Notes: generated from the letters alone by a model not told the origin. Shown: positions 1 to 11,324, numbered from the stretch's first letter. The stretch: DNA of 54,118 nucleotides from Shewanella sp. TC10 (GCF_009663145.1 NZ_VKHR01000035.1:44-54161); one strand, 5' to 3'. Translations and numbers: made by a program.

Positions 1-17
1 CCTGTTTTTGTTTCTGA

Positions 18-35
18 AGTCGATTCTTTTCGACT
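18..35. other. Small inverted repeat upstream of fabF
   Basis: A perfect 6-bp inverted repeat (AGTCGA, 6-nt loop, TCGACT). It is followed by no T-run, so it is not a standard terminator. It lies before fabF, where acpP is usually found just upstream (outside this window), so it may be an intercistronic hairpin. Nothing else is recognisable in bases 1-155. Confidence 0.3.
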
Positions 36-164
36 AGACTTAATTTCCAAAGCGTTAATCCTTCAGTTCGAACCTTATCTACCCAATGCAATTAGCCGTT
101 GGTGATGGATTAACCCTATTCTTTATTTTTTGGCTTATGCCTATCTATTTCAAAGGTGAATGCT

Positions 165-1409
165 GTGTCTAAACGTCGCGTCGTGATTACAGGCCTAGGA
201 CTAGTTACTCCAGTGGGTAACGATGTTGATTCTTCTTGGCAGTCTTTATTAGCCGGTAAAAGTGGTATCGCACCCATTACCAAATTTGATGCAACTGAAT
301 TCAGTACACGTTTCAGTGGCTCTGTTAAAGATTTTGACGTCGAGCAGTACTTATCTCGCAAAGATGCCCGTAAGATGGATTTATTCATTCAATATGGCAT
401 GGCTGCTGGTATTCAAGCTATGAATGATGCTGGTTTGGATATGGAAAAAGAAAACCCTGCACGTGTAGGTACCGCGATTGGTGCTGGTATGGGTGGCATG
501 CCATTGATTGAGCAAAATCATGCAGCTTTATTAAAAAGCGGCCCTCGCAAAGTTTCTCCATTTTTTGTACCTAGTACCATTATTAATATGATTTCTGGTC
601 ATTTATCGATTAAGTACGGTATGACAGGACCTAACTTTGCTGTGACTACCGCGTGTACAACAGGCGTGCACAATATTGGTTTTGCTGCACGTACAATCGC
701 TTATGGTGATGCAGATGTGATGGTTGCTGGCGGTGCAGAAGATGTGACTTGCCCTCTTGCTGTGGCAGGTTTTGGCTCTGCTAAAGCTTTATCAACTCGT
801 AATGACGACCCAGCTGCTGCAAGTCGCCCATGGGATAAAGACCGTGACGGTTTTGTTATCGGCGACGGCGCTGGTGTGATGGTCATGGAAGAGTACGAAC
901 ATGCAAAAGCCCGTGGTGCCAAGATTTATGCTGAATTGGTAGGCTTTGGTATGAGTGGTGATGCATTTCATATGACGTCACCTCCAGCAGATGGCGCAGG
1001 CGCTGCTGCAGCGATGGTGAATGCCATAAATGATGCTCAAATTGACAATGAAAAAGTGGGTTATATTAACGCACACGGTACTTCGACACCTGCGGGTGAT
1101 AAAGCAGAAGCTGCGGCGGTTAAATCTGTATTCGGTGCTCATGCTTATGATTTATTAGTGAGTTCAACTAAGTCAATGACAGGACATTTGCTAGGCGCAG
1201 CAGGATCAGTAGAAGCCATTGTGACTATTTTGGCTTTACGAGATCAAATTGTACCTCCTACCATCAACTTAGATAACCCAGATGAAGGATGTGATTTAGA
1301 TTTTGTTCCTCACAAAGCTAAAGCTCACTCTTTTGATTATGCGCTATGTAATTCATTTGGTTTTGGCGGCACAAATGGCTCGCTTTTGTTTAAGAAAGGC
1401 GATGTTTAA
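165..1409 (+). CDS. fabF: 3-oxoacyl-ACP synthase II (FabF)
   Basis: Beta-ketoacyl-ACP synthase II, which condenses malonyl-ACP with acyl-ACP during fatty-acid elongation in the cytosol and drives palmitoleate to cis-vaccenate elongation. The 414-residue length and sequence match the enteric FabF closely over the whole length. The thiolase-fold triad is visible as Cys164 (TACTTGVH), His304 ([12 protein letters not shown]) and His341 (KSMTGHLLG). I chose the GTG at 165 because it gives the conserved [10 protein letters not shown] start and has an AAGGTGA ribosome site 6 bases upstream; an in-frame GTG at 156 overlaps that site. In enterics pabC follows fabF, but here a thioesterase gene follows and pabC lies about 30 kb away. 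An intrinsic terminator closes the gene. Confidence 0.96.
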   Translation: MSKRRVVITGLGLVTPVGNDVDSSWQSLLAGKSGIAPITKFDATEFSTRFSGSVKDFDVEQYLSRKDARKMDLFIQYGMAAGIQAMNDAGLDMEKENPARVGTAIGAGMGGMPLIEQNHAALLKSGPRKVSPFFVPSTIINMISGHLSIKYGMTGPNFAVTTACTTGVHNIGFAARTIAYGDADVMVAGGAEDVTCPLAVAGFGSAKALSTRNDDPAAASRPWDKDRDGFVIGDGAGVMVMEEYEHAKARGAKIYAELVGFGMSGDAFHMTSPPADGAGAAAAMVNAINDAQIDNEKVGYINAHGTSTPAGDKAEAAAVKSVFGAHAYDLLVSSTKSMTGHLLGAAGSVEAIVTILALRDQIVPPTINLDNPDEGCDLDFVPHKAKAHSFDYALCNSFGFGGTNGSLLFKKGDV

Positions 1410-1474
1410 AAATTGCTCTAGCAATGTGTCTTAATACGTTGAAATTAGCATGTACATGAGTTTTACAAAGATTA

Positions 1475-1502
1475 AGCAGTAACTTAGGTTGCTGCTTTTT
1501 TT
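1475..1502 (+). terminator. Intrinsic terminator after fabF
   Basis: A 9-bp stem (AGCAGTAAC with GTTGCTGCT, one G-U pair), a 4-nt loop and a run of seven T on the plus strand, 66 bases after the fabF stop. Confidence 0.8.
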
Positions 1503-1506
1503 ATGC

Positions 1507-1534
1507 TTAAATATTTGCACATTCAAATATTTAA
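1507..1534. promoter_or_regulatory. AT-rich perfect inverted repeat, possible operator
   Basis: TTAAATATTTG and CAAATATTTAA form a perfect 11-bp inverted repeat around a 6-nt centre. There is no T-run on either side, so it is more like an operator or an AT-rich cruciform than a terminator. It lies between the fabF terminator and the thioesterase gene. A second, smaller inverted repeat (TCGATA, 8 nt, TATCGA) is at 1562-1581. The binding factor is unknown. Confidence 0.35.
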
Positions 1535-1697
1535 TTTAAAAATTTACTCAAGATTAAATTATCGATACTGCGATATATCGAAATTTAAATATATATTTAC
1601 CAATGTAATGACTAATTTATTACAAAGCTGATTTTTTTAACGTTTTAGGCTTAAAAATATCGTAAACTGAGGCTAGATAAGTCATTGAGGAGGCTGT

Positions 1698-2183
1698 ATG
1701 GCCGGTGTTGATAGAGAGATTACGTTACGTTTTTTGGCAGAACCTGCAGATGTGAATTTTGGCGGTAAGGTCCATGGCGGCGCAGTAATGAAGTGGATCG
1801 ATTTAGCGGCATATGCTGGTGCAGCAGGGTGGAGCGGTAAATACTGTATTACCGTTTATGCTGGCGGTATTCGTTTTGTTAAGCCCATTCATGTGGGTAA
1901 TATTGTTGAAGTGAGTGCCAAAGTTATTTATACCGGTACTTCTTCAATGCATTTAGGTATTGATGTTAAGGCTGGCGACCCTAAAGAGCCTGAGCGTCAT
2001 TTAACGACACATTGTATTGTCATCATGGTTGCAGTTGATGATGATGGTAAGCCTACCTCAGTACCTGAGTGGATCCCTCAAACTGACGATGATATCCGTT
2101 TAAGAGATTCGGCACTGAGGTTAATGGATATGCGTAAGCGTATTGGCGCCGAAATGGAAGCGCATGTTAAACCTGCACTTTAA
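1698..2183 (+). CDS. Hotdog-fold acyl-CoA thioesterase (YciA/BACH-like)
   Basis: A 161-residue cytosolic acyl-CoA hydrolase of the single-hotdog YciA/ACOT group, expected to release free fatty acid and CoA. The active-site region is visible: Asn20, then GGKVHGGAVMKWID with Asp35 at the start of the central hotdog helix, followed by the beta strand RFVKPIHVGNIVEV typical of the family. An AGGAGG site sits 4 bases before the ATG. The gene stands alone between fabF and a dehydrogenase and has a long AT-rich upstream region with two inverted repeats, suggesting its own promoter. Chain-length specificity cannot be read from the sequence. The last codons, including the stop, are partly duplicated downstream. 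Confidence 0.85.
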   Translation: MAGVDREITLRFLAEPADVNFGGKVHGGAVMKWIDLAAYAGAAGWSGKYCITVYAGGIRFVKPIHVGNIVEVSAKVIYTGTSSMHLGIDVKAGDPKEPERHLTTHCIVIMVAVDDDGKPTSVPEWIPQTDDDIRLRDSALRLMDMRKRIGAEMEAHVKPAL

Positions 2184-2198
2184 GTCACACCTGCACTT
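2171..2198 (+). repeat. Stop-codon-spanning direct repeat
   Basis: ACCTGCACTT occurs at 2171-2180, directly before the thioesterase stop, and again at 2189-2198, with an 18-bp period. The second copy lies after the stop, so the gene end appears to have been tandemly duplicated and then to have diverged. Confidence 0.5.
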
Positions 2199-2310
2199 GA
2201 ATGAGTAGAGTACGAATTTACAAAGCAGTTAATCGCATTTAATGAAGGCCAGCTGTTTTTAACCATTTTTAAGTATGAACAACGGGCCCTAAAATAATAA
2301 GAAGGAAATT

Positions 2311-3183
2311 ATGGCGAAGGTAGCATTTATCGGACTTGGTGTGATGGGATACCCTATGGCTGGTCACCTTGTAAAACAAGGTCATCAAGTCACTGTTTTC
2401 AATCGCACCACTGCAAAAGCTGAACAATGGGCAACAGATTATCAAGGAGAGTTTGCGTTAACACCTGCATTAGCTGCACAAGGACAAGATATTGTCTTTA
2501 CCTGTGTCGGAAATGATGATGACTTAAGACAAGTCATTCTTGGAGAAAACGGTGTTATCCACGGAATTAAATCCGGTGCGGTTCTAGTTGATCATACTAC
2601 GGCATCCGCAGATGTTGCTCGTGAAGTTGCAGCAATACTCGCTGATAAAGACATTGAGTTTATGGATGCGCCTGTTTCAGGTGGTCAAGCTGGTGCTGAA
2701 AATGGTGTGTTGACCGTTATGATCGGCGGTAAAGAGAGTGTATTTAATCAAGTAAAGCCGGTTATTGAATCATACAGTCGCTGCGCTGAATTATTAGGTG
2801 ATGTTGGCGCTGGTCAATTAACTAAAATGGTTAATCAAATATGCATTGCAGGTGTAGTGCAGGGCTTAGCTGAAGGACTACATTTTGCTAAAAGTGCAGG
2901 ACTTGATGGCTTAAAGGTTGTTGAAGTGATCAGCAAAGGGGCTGCACAAAGCTGGCAAATGGAAAATCGCTATCAAACCATGTGGCAAGGTGAGTATGAC
3001 TTTGGTTTTGCTATAGATTGGATGCGTAAAGATTTAGGTATCGCTTTAGAAGAAGGTCGCCGAAATGGTAGCCATTTGCCTGTGACCGCCTTAGTCGATC
3101 AATTCTACTCTGAAGTACAAGCAATGAAAGGTAATCGTTGGGATACCTCGAGTTTATTAGCGAGACTTGAAAAGAACCGTTAA
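2311..3183 (+). CDS. Beta-hydroxyacid dehydrogenase (3-hydroxyisobutyrate dehydrogenase family)
   Basis: NAD(P)-dependent oxidoreductase of the 6-phosphogluconate/3-hydroxyisobutyrate dehydrogenase superfamily, 290 residues, cytosolic. The N-terminal Rossmann motif GLGVMG is at 8-13. It is followed by FNRT at 30-33, where Arg32 suggests NADP preference. The substrate motif DAPVSGGQAG is near 119-128 and the catalytic Lys172 lies in GQLTKMVNQ. The C-terminal helical domain is complete. A GAAGGA ribosome site precedes the ATG. There is no valine-degradation operon around it, so the substrate could equally be succinic semialdehyde/glyoxylate, tartronate or another small hydroxyacid; I do not assign one. 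The stop codon region lies inside a short tandem repeat. Confidence 0.85.
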   Translation: MAKVAFIGLGVMGYPMAGHLVKQGHQVTVFNRTTAKAEQWATDYQGEFALTPALAAQGQDIVFTCVGNDDDLRQVILGENGVIHGIKSGAVLVDHTTASADVAREVAAILADKDIEFMDAPVSGGQAGAENGVLTVMIGGKESVFNQVKPVIESYSRCAELLGDVGAGQLTKMVNQICIAGVVQGLAEGLHFAKSAGLDGLKVVEVISKGAAQSWQMENRYQTMWQGEYDFGFAIDWMRKDLGIALEEGRRNGSHLPVTALVDQFYSEVQAMKGNRWDTSSLLARLEKNR

Positions 3184-3233
3184 TTTGAAAGAAACGTTAA
3201 CTTGAAAAATCGTTAACTTGAAAAAATCGTTAA
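3166..3233 (+). repeat. 16-17 bp tandem repeat over a gene 3' end
   Basis: The last five codons and stop of the dehydrogenase (CTTGAAAAGAACCGTTAA) are followed by near-copies. Units starting with CGTTAA lie at 3178-3194, 3195-3210 and 3211-3227, and a final CGTTAA is at 3228-3233. Each later unit carries its own TAA. It looks like slippage expansion of the gene terminus. Confidence 0.8.
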
Positions 3234-3273
3234 TAATACGGCTGTTAGATTAGCCTTACTTTTGCTATGAATT

Positions 3274-3307
3274 AAAAAAGCTCGTCACTTCAGTGACGAG
3301 CTTTTTT
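3274..3307. terminator. Bidirectional intrinsic terminator
   Basis: A perfect hairpin (GCTCGTCACT, TC, AGTGACGAGC) flanked by six A on the left and six T on the right. It lies between the plus-strand dehydrogenase and the minus-strand chemotaxis gene and should stop transcription from both sides. Confidence 0.93.
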
Positions 3308-3382
3308 GTATTGAGTTATAGCTTTGAATACAGCCTGAATTCTTAGCTCAGATTTAACGTTAAACTAAAATTAGTATCTGAA

Positions 3383-4891
3383 CTATATTTTCAATCCAAT
3401 CATTAACTTATCAAGTTCTTCAGCCGTGCTATTTAGCTCATTACAACCTGAAACTGATAAGTTAGCCGCTTCTTCAACATTATGAGATTGGTTTCTAATC
3501 TCCATTAAATTTGAGGCAATTTCGTTAGCCACTGCTGACTGCTCTTCTGCTGACGTGGCAATTAACACACTCATTTCAAACACTTTGCCACTGTGATGGG
3601 CAATGCTTGCTAAATCTTCACCTGTTTTAAGTACATGTTTTTTGCCTTCTTCAGCTTGGTCAACCGTTCGTGACATGACTTGAGTAAGGTTTTGAGTGCC
3701 TGATTGTAAGGCTTCAATCATGGTTTTAATCTCAACGGTCGCTGATTGAGTACGTCCAGCAAGCGTTCTCACTTCGTCTGCAACAACAGCAAAACCGCGT
3801 CCTTGTTCACCCGCACGCGCAGCTTCAATAGCAGCGTTAAGTGCTAACAGGTTAGTTTGTTCTGAAATAGCATTAATAGTCGTGACCACCGCATCAATTT
3901 TACTGGCATTATCGTTTAATTCATTGACGGCATCTGAGGCGTCAGCAATTTCAGTTGACAGTAAATCAATGGCTTGCACTGTGGTTTCAATGTCGTTAGA
4001 CCCTGCCGTAACTTGGTTGTTTGCTTCTTGAGTTTCAGCCGAAGAATGCTCTGCATTACGGGCGACTTCTTTTACTGCTGCTGTCATTTCTTCCATGGCT
4101 GTAGCCAGCGAGTCTAGATGTTGACGCTGGTTAACGGCGACGGTTTGACCATCTTCTGCTGTGGTTCTAAATGAGTGTACAACATGTCTAATTTGCTCTG
4201 TAGCTTGAGTCATTTGAACGACAAGCTTGTGCTGCCTTTCAACTAATTGATCAACACTAATAGCAAGCAAACTGAATTCATCGGGTACTTCAAAAAAGTT
4301 TAGTCGACTAGTTAAATCACCATCAGTTGCTCTACGTAGTGCCATAACAGTGGTATATAGCGCACCGCCGATGAAAGTTGAGATGTAATAAGAAAATAAT
4401 AGAATAATCGCAATAACAATCACCATTAATAAATAGGCTAAATTATTGTCATCACTGGTTTTATCATCGATAGTTTGGTGTGTTATCAGGGTGCTGATAA
4501 CGATATCGTGCGAATTGACATTACTAAAGACGTTAAAGCCTTGGTTGGTTTCTACGGAACCGCCTCCTTGACGTGCAATTTGTTGCGCTTGGCGAGAAAG
4601 CGTCTCAATATTCACAGCACGGCTTGAGCCATCTAAATCGGAAAGAAAGGCTTGCTTTTTATCCTCATCTAATAGATTTAATGCAACCTCAACAGCATGG
4701 TTATAGGTGTTATTAAGTAATACGGCTTCTTCAACTTCGGCTTCGGCTAAAGTGGTTTTAAAACTTGATGTTAACGTAAATGTAAGCAATAAAATCAATA
4801 TAATAGGGACAATTGCTAGGATGGTGAACTTTGCTTTGATGGTTAACTTAATCAAATACTGATCAACCCACCTAAATTTTACTTCTTTCAT
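3383..4891 (-). CDS. Methyl-accepting chemotaxis protein
   Basis: An inner-membrane chemoreceptor of 502 residues that would signal to CheA/CheW. Order of parts: membrane segment about 20-44, a short periplasmic domain of about 105 residues, membrane segment about 151-175, a HAMP-like linker about 176-228, then a long coiled-coil signalling domain with the invariant hairpin tip ([19 protein letters not shown], then [18 protein letters not shown]). The periplasmic domain is small and matches no sensor fold I can name, so the ligand is unknown. There is no NWETF-type tail for CheR/CheB docking. It is an isolated gene with a GAGG site 6 bases before the ATG. The upstream region is shared with divergent pheS. 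Confidence 0.95.
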   Translation of the reverse strand: MKEVKFRWVDQYLIKLTIKAKFTILAIVPIILILLLTFTLTSSFKTTLAEAEVEEAVLLNNTYNHAVEVALNLLDEDKKQAFLSDLDGSSRAVNIETLSRQAQQIARQGGGSVETNQGFNVFSNVNSHDIVISTLITHQTIDDKTSDDNNLAYLLMVIVIAIILLFSYYISTFIGGALYTTVMALRRATDGDLTSRLNFFEVPDEFSLLAISVDQLVERQHKLVVQMTQATEQIRHVVHSFRTTAEDGQTVAVNQRQHLDSLATAMEEMTAAVKEVARNAEHSSAETQEANNQVTAGSNDIETTVQAIDLLSTEIADASDAVNELNDNASKIDAVVTTINAISEQTNLLALNAAIEAARAGEQGRGFAVVADEVRTLAGRTQSATVEIKTMIEALQSGTQNLTQVMSRTVDQAEEGKKHVLKTGEDLASIAHHSGKVFEMSVLIATSAEEQSAVANEIASNLMEIRNQSHNVEEAANLSVSGCNELNSTAEELDKLMIGLKI

Positions 4892-6268
<1,377 letters not shown>

Positions 6269-6283
6269 CGGAGCAATATAAAG

Positions 6284-8671
6284 ATGAAATTCAGTGAATC
6301 TTGGCTTCGCGAGTGGGTTAACCCTTCAGTAAGTCGTGACGAGTTATCTCACCAAATTACTATGGCTGGTCTTGAAGTAGACGGCGTAGATCCTGTGGCG
6401 GGTGAATTTAGCGGTGTGGTTGTCGGTGAAGTGGTTGAATGTGGACAGCACCCAGACGCAGACAAATTACGTGTGACTAAAATCAATGTTGGCGCAGATG
6501 AGCTAATCGATATTGTTTGTGGTGCTCCAAATTGTCGTTTAGGCCTTAAAGTTGCCGTTGCTATGGTTGGCGCTGTCCTTCCTGGTGACTTTAAAATTAA
6601 GAAAGCCAAACTACGTGGTCAACCATCATTTGGCATGTTGTGTTCGTACGGTGAGCTAGGTATCGACATCGAAAGTGATGGCATTATCGAATTGCCAACT
6701 GACGCACCAATTGGTAAAGATGTTCGTGAATACCTTGACCTTAACGATGCGGTGATTGACGTTGATTTAACGGCAAACCGTGCGGATTGTTTAGGTATGG
6801 CAGGTCTTGCTCGTGAAGTCGGTGTATTAAACCGTGAAGCGGTAACTGAGCCAACTTGGGATGCAGTGACAGCAACAATCGACGATAAAGTTGCGATTAA
6901 TGTTATCGATGCACAAGCATGTCCTCGTTACTTAGGTCGTGTGGTTAAAAACGTTAACCTTGCTGCGCCAACACCGCTATGGATGCAAGAAAAACTGCGC
7001 CGTAGTGGTATTCGCTCAATTGATCCAATCGTTGATATCACTAACTATGTATTAATTGAATACGGTCAGCCAATGCATGCATTTGACTTAGCTACCTTAA
7101 CAGGTGCGATTCAGGTGCGTTTGAGCGATGGCGTTGAAAAGTTAACTTTATTAGACGGTAACGAAGTTACTGTGCCTGATGACACTTTAGTTATCGCTGA
7201 TGACAGTGGTTCTATAGCGTTGGCTGGTGTGTTTGGCGGCGAAAAAACTGGTGTGACTGAGAAGACTCAAGACATCTTGTTAGAGTGTGCATTCTTTGCG
7301 CCTCTTGCGATTATGGGTAAGTCACGTCGTTTAGGCCTTCATACAGACGCATCACACCGTTTTGAGCGTGGTGTTGACCCTGAACTACAACATAAGGTCA
7401 TGGATCGTGCGACTCGCCTTGTATTAGATATTTGTGGTGGCGAAGCCGGCCCAGTAGAAGAAGCTGTTACAGAAGCAAATTTACCTAAGCCAGTTAACTT
7501 AACCCTTCGTCGTAGCAAGCTAGATAAGATTTTAGGTCACCATATTCCAGATAGTGATGTGACTGAAATCCTCGAACGTTTAGGCTTCACTGTGACTGCC
7601 AATGCAGAAACATGGGACGTTGTGACTGCAACTTACCGTTTCGATATGGCGATTGAAGAAGATTTGATTGAAGAAGTGGCGCGTATTTATGGGTACAACA
7701 ATATCCCAAACATCGCACCTGTAGCTTCGTTAACCATGTCTGACCATAAAGAAGCTGATATTTCGTTACGTAAAGTTCGCAATGTTCTCGTGGCTCGTGG
7801 TTTCCAAGAAGCTGTGACTTATAGCTTTGTTGATCCTAAGCAACAAAATCTGGTTCACCCTGATGCGCCTGCGATGATTTTACCGAATCCAATTTCGGTA
7901 GAAATGTCAGCTATGCGCCTTTCAATGTTCACTGGATTATTGACGTCAGTAGGATATAACCAAAGCCGTCAACAAGGTCGTGTACGTTTATTTGAGACTG
8001 GTTTACGCTTTGTACCTGATGCAAAAGCAGATTCTGGTGTTAGACAAGAAGCGATGATTGGTGCGGTGATTTCTGGTGTTCAAAATGATGAACATTGGTC
8101 AATGGATTCAAAAACTGTCGACTTCTTTGATTTAAAAGGTGATTTAGAATCAATTATCGGCTTGACAGTTTCAACTTCTGAATTTACTTTTAGAAGTGCA
8201 ACACATTCAGCTCTTCATCCGGGGCAATGTGCTGAAATACTAAGAAATAATCAGGTCATTGGTATCATTGGTGCTGTCCATCCTAGTTTGGAGAAGCCTT
8301 TTGGACTAAATGGCAAAACAATTATTTTTGAGTTAGAACTGGACGCTTTACTGCATGCCAGTTTGCCGCTAGCCCAGACTGTATCTAAGTTTCCTGCAAA
8401 TCGACGTGATATTGCTGTTGTTGTCGAAGAAGAAGTTTCTGCAACTAATGTTATGAATTTGATAAGAAAAGTTGGCGAAAATCAGTTGGTTGGCTTAAAC
8501 TTGTTCGACGTATACCGAGGTAAAGGTGTTGAAGCAGGCAAAAAGAGCCTCGCAATAGCACTTACATTACAAGACATTACTCGTACGCTTGAAGAAAAAG
8601 ACATAACTGAAACTGTTGATTCAGTTGTCTCTGCACTTAAGACCGAGTTCAACGCATCGTTGAGGGACTAA
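6284..8671 (+). CDS. pheT: Phenylalanyl-tRNA synthetase beta subunit
   Basis: The structural and editing partner of PheS, 795 residues, the usual bacterial length. Domains in order: EMAP-II-like tRNA-binding domain about 40-150 ([12 protein letters not shown]), B3/B4 editing domain about 210-380 ([17 protein letters not shown]), B5 domain about 400-475, the synthetase-like core, and the C-terminal ferredoxin-fold anticodon-binding domain about 700-795 ([14 protein letters not shown]). An ACGGAGCA ribosome site precedes the ATG. The gene is coupled between pheS (15 bases) and ihfA (4 bases). Confidence 0.98.
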   Translation: MKFSESWLREWVNPSVSRDELSHQITMAGLEVDGVDPVAGEFSGVVVGEVVECGQHPDADKLRVTKINVGADELIDIVCGAPNCRLGLKVAVAMVGAVLPGDFKIKKAKLRGQPSFGMLCSYGELGIDIESDGIIELPTDAPIGKDVREYLDLNDAVIDVDLTANRADCLGMAGLAREVGVLNREAVTEPTWDAVTATIDDKVAINVIDAQACPRYLGRVVKNVNLAAPTPLWMQEKLRRSGIRSIDPIVDITNYVLIEYGQPMHAFDLATLTGAIQVRLSDGVEKLTLLDGNEVTVPDDTLVIADDSGSIALAGVFGGEKTGVTEKTQDILLECAFFAPLAIMGKSRRLGLHTDASHRFERGVDPELQHKVMDRATRLVLDICGGEAGPVEEAVTEANLPKPVNLTLRRSKLDKILGHHIPDSDVTEILERLGFTVTANAETWDVVTATYRFDMAIEEDLIEEVARIYGYNNIPNIAPVASLTMSDHKEADISLRKVRNVLVARGFQEAVTYSFVDPKQQNLVHPDAPAMILPNPISVEMSAMRLSMFTGLLTSVGYNQSRQQGRVRLFETGLRFVPDAKADSGVRQEAMIGAVISGVQNDEHWSMDSKTVDFFDLKGDLESIIGLTVSTSEFTFRSATHSALHPGQCAEILRNNQVIGIIGAVHPSLEKPFGLNGKTIIFELELDALLHASLPLAQTVSKFPANRRDIAVVVEEEVSATNVMNLIRKVGENQLVGLNLFDVYRGKGVEAGKKSLAIALTLQDITRTLEEKDITETVDSVVSALKTEFNASLRD

Positions 8672-8675
8672 AAGT

Positions 8676-8975
8676 ATGGCACTTACCAAAGCCGAAATGG
8701 CAGAACATCTTTTTGAAACGCTAGGCATTAACAAACGTGTTGCCAAAGAGATGGTTGAGTCTTTCTTTGAAGAAATTAGAGAAGCACTCGAAAGTGGTGA
8801 GCAGGTCAAGTTATCTGGCTTTGGAAACTTTGATCTGCGCGACAAGAATCAAAGACCGGGAAGGAACCCAAAAACTGGTGAAGATATTCCAATTTCAGCT
8901 CGACGTGTTGTGACGTTCCGTCCAGGGCAAAAGCTGAAAACTCGAGTCGAAGAATCAAACTCGGCTAAGAAATAG
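8676..8975 (+). CDS. ihfA: Integration host factor alpha subunit
   Basis: IHF-alpha, a DNA-bending nucleoid protein that pairs with IHF-beta (ihfB, not here). The 99-residue sequence is almost identical to the enteric protein through the core, including the beta-arm [21 protein letters not shown] whose Pro intercalates into DNA, and FRPGQKLK near the end. It begins 4 bases after pheT with a GAGGGA site inside the pheT end, so it is co-transcribed with pheST as in enterics. A strong terminator follows. Confidence 0.98.
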   Translation: MALTKAEMAEHLFETLGINKRVAKEMVESFFEEIREALESGEQVKLSGFGNFDLRDKNQRPGRNPKTGEDIPISARRVVTFRPGQKLKTRVEESNSAKK

Positions 8976-8987
8976 TTTCGCTTTATT

Positions 8988-9017
8988 AAAAAAGCCACTC
9001 AATTGAGTGGCTTTTTT
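8988..9017 (+). terminator. Intrinsic terminator of pheST-ihfA
   Basis: A perfect 30-bp palindrome: six A, GCCACTCAA, TTGAGTGGC, six T. It begins 12 bases after the ihfA stop. Confidence 0.93.
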
Positions 9018-9155
9018 GTTTTCTAAAATTAATTAATCACTACTCAGTGTGTGGGAGGAGTAAAAATATCGTGCTGTGAGTAGCAGAAAATTGTTATTAT
9101 ATGTCTTTGGCACCGCTATTCATTTCACTGCGCTGATGTAATTTTGAGGTTTCTT

Positions 9156-10091
9156 TTGGCTAGACAAGCAAAACATTTCGATCGTCGATTTACTCTTTCT
9201 TTGTTACACCCTAGATATTGGGGCACTTGGTTTGTCATTCTGATTTTATTCATTTTTGGCATTATGCCGGCTTGGCTACGCGACCCCATCTCAAGACTGC
9301 TTGCCAAACTTGTAATGTCGATAGCTAAAAAGCCAATTAATATTGCACGAATTAATATGGGTACTTGTTTCCCTGAAAAGTCGGAAGCAGAAATTGATGC
9401 CTTGATTAAAGACAATGTCGATATGTTTGTCCTAACATTAATGTCGCAAGCTGAGTTGTTATTGCGCTCTAATGAGCATATTAAACGTCGTGTCGCCATT
9501 GATGGTTTTGAGCATGTCGAAGCTGCAAGAGAGGCAGGGCAACCGATGATTTTCATCATGCCTCATGTTTGGCCGATAGATTATGCTGGGATCAGGCTTA
9601 ATATCGAACTGCCGATGGTGACTATGGCTAAAGCTCACAGGAATGGCTTGTTTAACTGGTTCAGTAATCGGCTACGTAGTAGTCAAAACGGTCGAGTTTA
9701 CATGCGAGAGGCGGGCATACGTGCTCTAATCAGCGAATTAAGACAAGATAATAGTTTCTTTTATCTACCAGATGAAGATTTAGGCCCTGAGCAAAGTGTG
9801 TTTGCGCCATTGCTTGGTACGGTAAAAGCCACTTTGCCAGTGGTTGGCCGTTTAGCTCAAGCAGGCAAAGCGCAAGTGTTGCCAGTTAAAATTGGTTATG
9901 ATAAACAAGCACGACAGTTTAAGTTGACGATTATGCAAGCTGTTGCACCTGAAGACATGCAGGGTAAAGATAACGAAGCGATTGCACTTAACAAAATGGT
10001 TGAACAAGTTATCAATGCTTACCCTGAGCAATACATGTGGTTTTTAAAGTTTTTAAAAACTCGTCCAGCAGGTGAGCCTGAACTCTACTAA
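9156..10091 (+). CDS. lpxM: Lipid A late acyltransferase (LpxM/MsbB-like)
   Basis: Inner-membrane acyltransferase that adds a secondary acyl chain to Kdo2-lipid A; 311 residues. Several stretches match MsbB/LpxM rather than LpxL: LHPRYWGTW, LRDPI, CFPEKSEAE, YLPDEDLGPEQSVF and the terminal LKTRPAGE. An N-terminal membrane segment lies at about 23-42. The HX4D catalytic motif is HVWPID, where MsbB has HGWAVD. The gene starts with TTG: an upstream in-frame TTG exists at 9144, but GAGGT at 9146-9150 is correctly spaced for the TTG at 9156, which I prefer. Its terminator is shared with convergent roxA. Calling it LpxM over LpxL is fairly sure, from sequence recall rather than a tree. Confidence 0.87.
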   Translation: MARQAKHFDRRFTLSLLHPRYWGTWFVILILFIFGIMPAWLRDPISRLLAKLVMSIAKKPINIARINMGTCFPEKSEAEIDALIKDNVDMFVLTLMSQAELLLRSNEHIKRRVAIDGFEHVEAAREAGQPMIFIMPHVWPIDYAGIRLNIELPMVTMAKAHRNGLFNWFSNRLRSSQNGRVYMREAGIRALISELRQDNSFFYLPDEDLGPEQSVFAPLLGTVKATLPVVGRLAQAGKAQVLPVKIGYDKQARQFKLTIMQAVAPEDMQGKDNEAIALNKMVEQVINAYPEQYMWFLKFLKTRPAGEPELY

Positions 10092-10127
10092 GTTCTGATG
10101 AATCAAATTGCTTAGATGGCAATGATA

Positions 10128-10163
10128 AAAAAGGCACTAAAGAGAATATCTTAGTGCCTTTTT
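10128..10163. terminator. Bidirectional terminator lpxM/roxA
   Basis: Stem GGCACTAA with TTAGTGCC around a 10-nt loop, flanked by A6 on the left and T5 on the right, between two convergent genes. Confidence 0.88.
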
Positions 10164-10187
10164 ATTTGGGTTTATTTCAATGCAGAA

Positions 10188-11318
10188 TTACTCAGATAAA
10201 TAATACCAACCTTGATTGATAAACTGAGTTAACAATATCATTAGAGCAGGTTGTTGACGCCAAGTTGATAAAATTGCTTGTTCAATAAAGTGCTCATTGG
10301 CAATTATAGTAACAGTGTCAGTATCGATACCATCGACACTGACAACCTCACCATTTACATACAATTGTGCTTGATTGTCAGCTTCTAATTGCAGAACTTT
10401 CAAACCACCAATGCGCTGGATATTGGCACCATCTTCAATGGCTTCAATAACTTCTGTTTCAGAAATAGCTTGTTCAAATGGGTTAAGGTCTAGTTCAAAG
10501 CGGTTTTGACTAAGAAGCTTGCCTAATACGGTTTGGTATTGAGTTGGATCCTGTGCGAGTTGTGATAACAACGCCATCATGCCTTGTTGATGCTGTTGGC
10601 TAACTTGGCCTTTATTGGCCACTTCTTCAGTAGACGTGAAACGTTGTTTGCCGAGGTTATTATCAATTAGTGAGTCAGCCAGTTCTGTTAATAGTTCTTG
10701 CTGACTAGGCGCTCTGAAACCAATTGAATAACTTAAAGCAAGGGTTAACGTTTCGCCGCAATGTGGGAAACCTGGCGGGATATAAAGCACATCGCCTTTG
10801 GTTAATACCACATCAATAATGGGTTCAAAGTCATCGACTAATGGGCTGTTTTTATCGCCACCTCGTTGTTGATGGTTGCCAATATCACCCACTTGCCAGC
10901 GACGTTCACCTTCGCCCTGAATGATAAACACATCGTAATTATCAATATGAGGCCCAACACCACCTTTAGGGGTTGCAAATGACACCATTAAATCGTCAAA
11001 ACGCCAATCTGGTAAGAAACGAAATGCTTCAACTAATGGCTGTGACTCCGGGTACCAATGGTTAACGGCTTGAACTAACAGTTGCCAGCCATCTTCACCG
11101 TATTCATCAAAATCTTCGAAAGGTCCTTGAACCACATTCCAACCCTGAGATTGCGTTTGCACAATACGTGAAGAAATATCTTCCTCCATTGCTAAACCGG
11201 CAAGCTCATCGGCAGAAATAGGATCTTCAAATGCATTAAAAGCATTTTTAATGACAATCGGTTTTTTTTGCCAATATTCACGGGTGAATTTTGCAGTATC
11301 AAAATTTAATGTATACAT
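10188..11318 (-). CDS. roxA: Ribosomal protein L16 arginine hydroxylase (RoxA/YcfD)
   Basis: A JmjC/cupin-type 2-oxoglutarate- and Fe(II)-dependent oxygenase that hydroxylates an arginine of ribosomal protein L16. It has 376 residues, the YcfD size. Iron ligands are visible as HID (in GGVGPHIDNYDVFIIQGEG) and the distal His in PPGFPHCGE. The segment SYSIGFRAPSQQEL and a C-terminal winged-helix region after residue 230 match YcfD. The gene lies 82 bases after purB on the same strand, but a terminator between them suggests it is mainly transcribed on its own. Confidence 0.93.
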   Translation of the reverse strand: MYTLNFDTAKFTREYWQKKPIVIKNAFNAFEDPISADELAGLAMEEDISSRIVQTQSQGWNVVQGPFEDFDEYGEDGWQLLVQAVNHWYPESQPLVEAFRFLPDWRFDDLMVSFATPKGGVGPHIDNYDVFIIQGEGERRWQVGDIGNHQQRGGDKNSPLVDDFEPIIDVVLTKGDVLYIPPGFPHCGETLTLALSYSIGFRAPSQQELLTELADSLIDNNLGKQRFTSTEEVANKGQVSQQHQQGMMALLSQLAQDPTQYQTVLGKLLSQNRFELDLNPFEQAISETEVIEAIEDGANIQRIGGLKVLQLEADNQAQLYVNGEVVSVDGIDTDTVTIIANEHFIEQAILSTWRQQPALMILLTQFINQGWYYLSE

Positions 11319-11324
11319 AGTATT

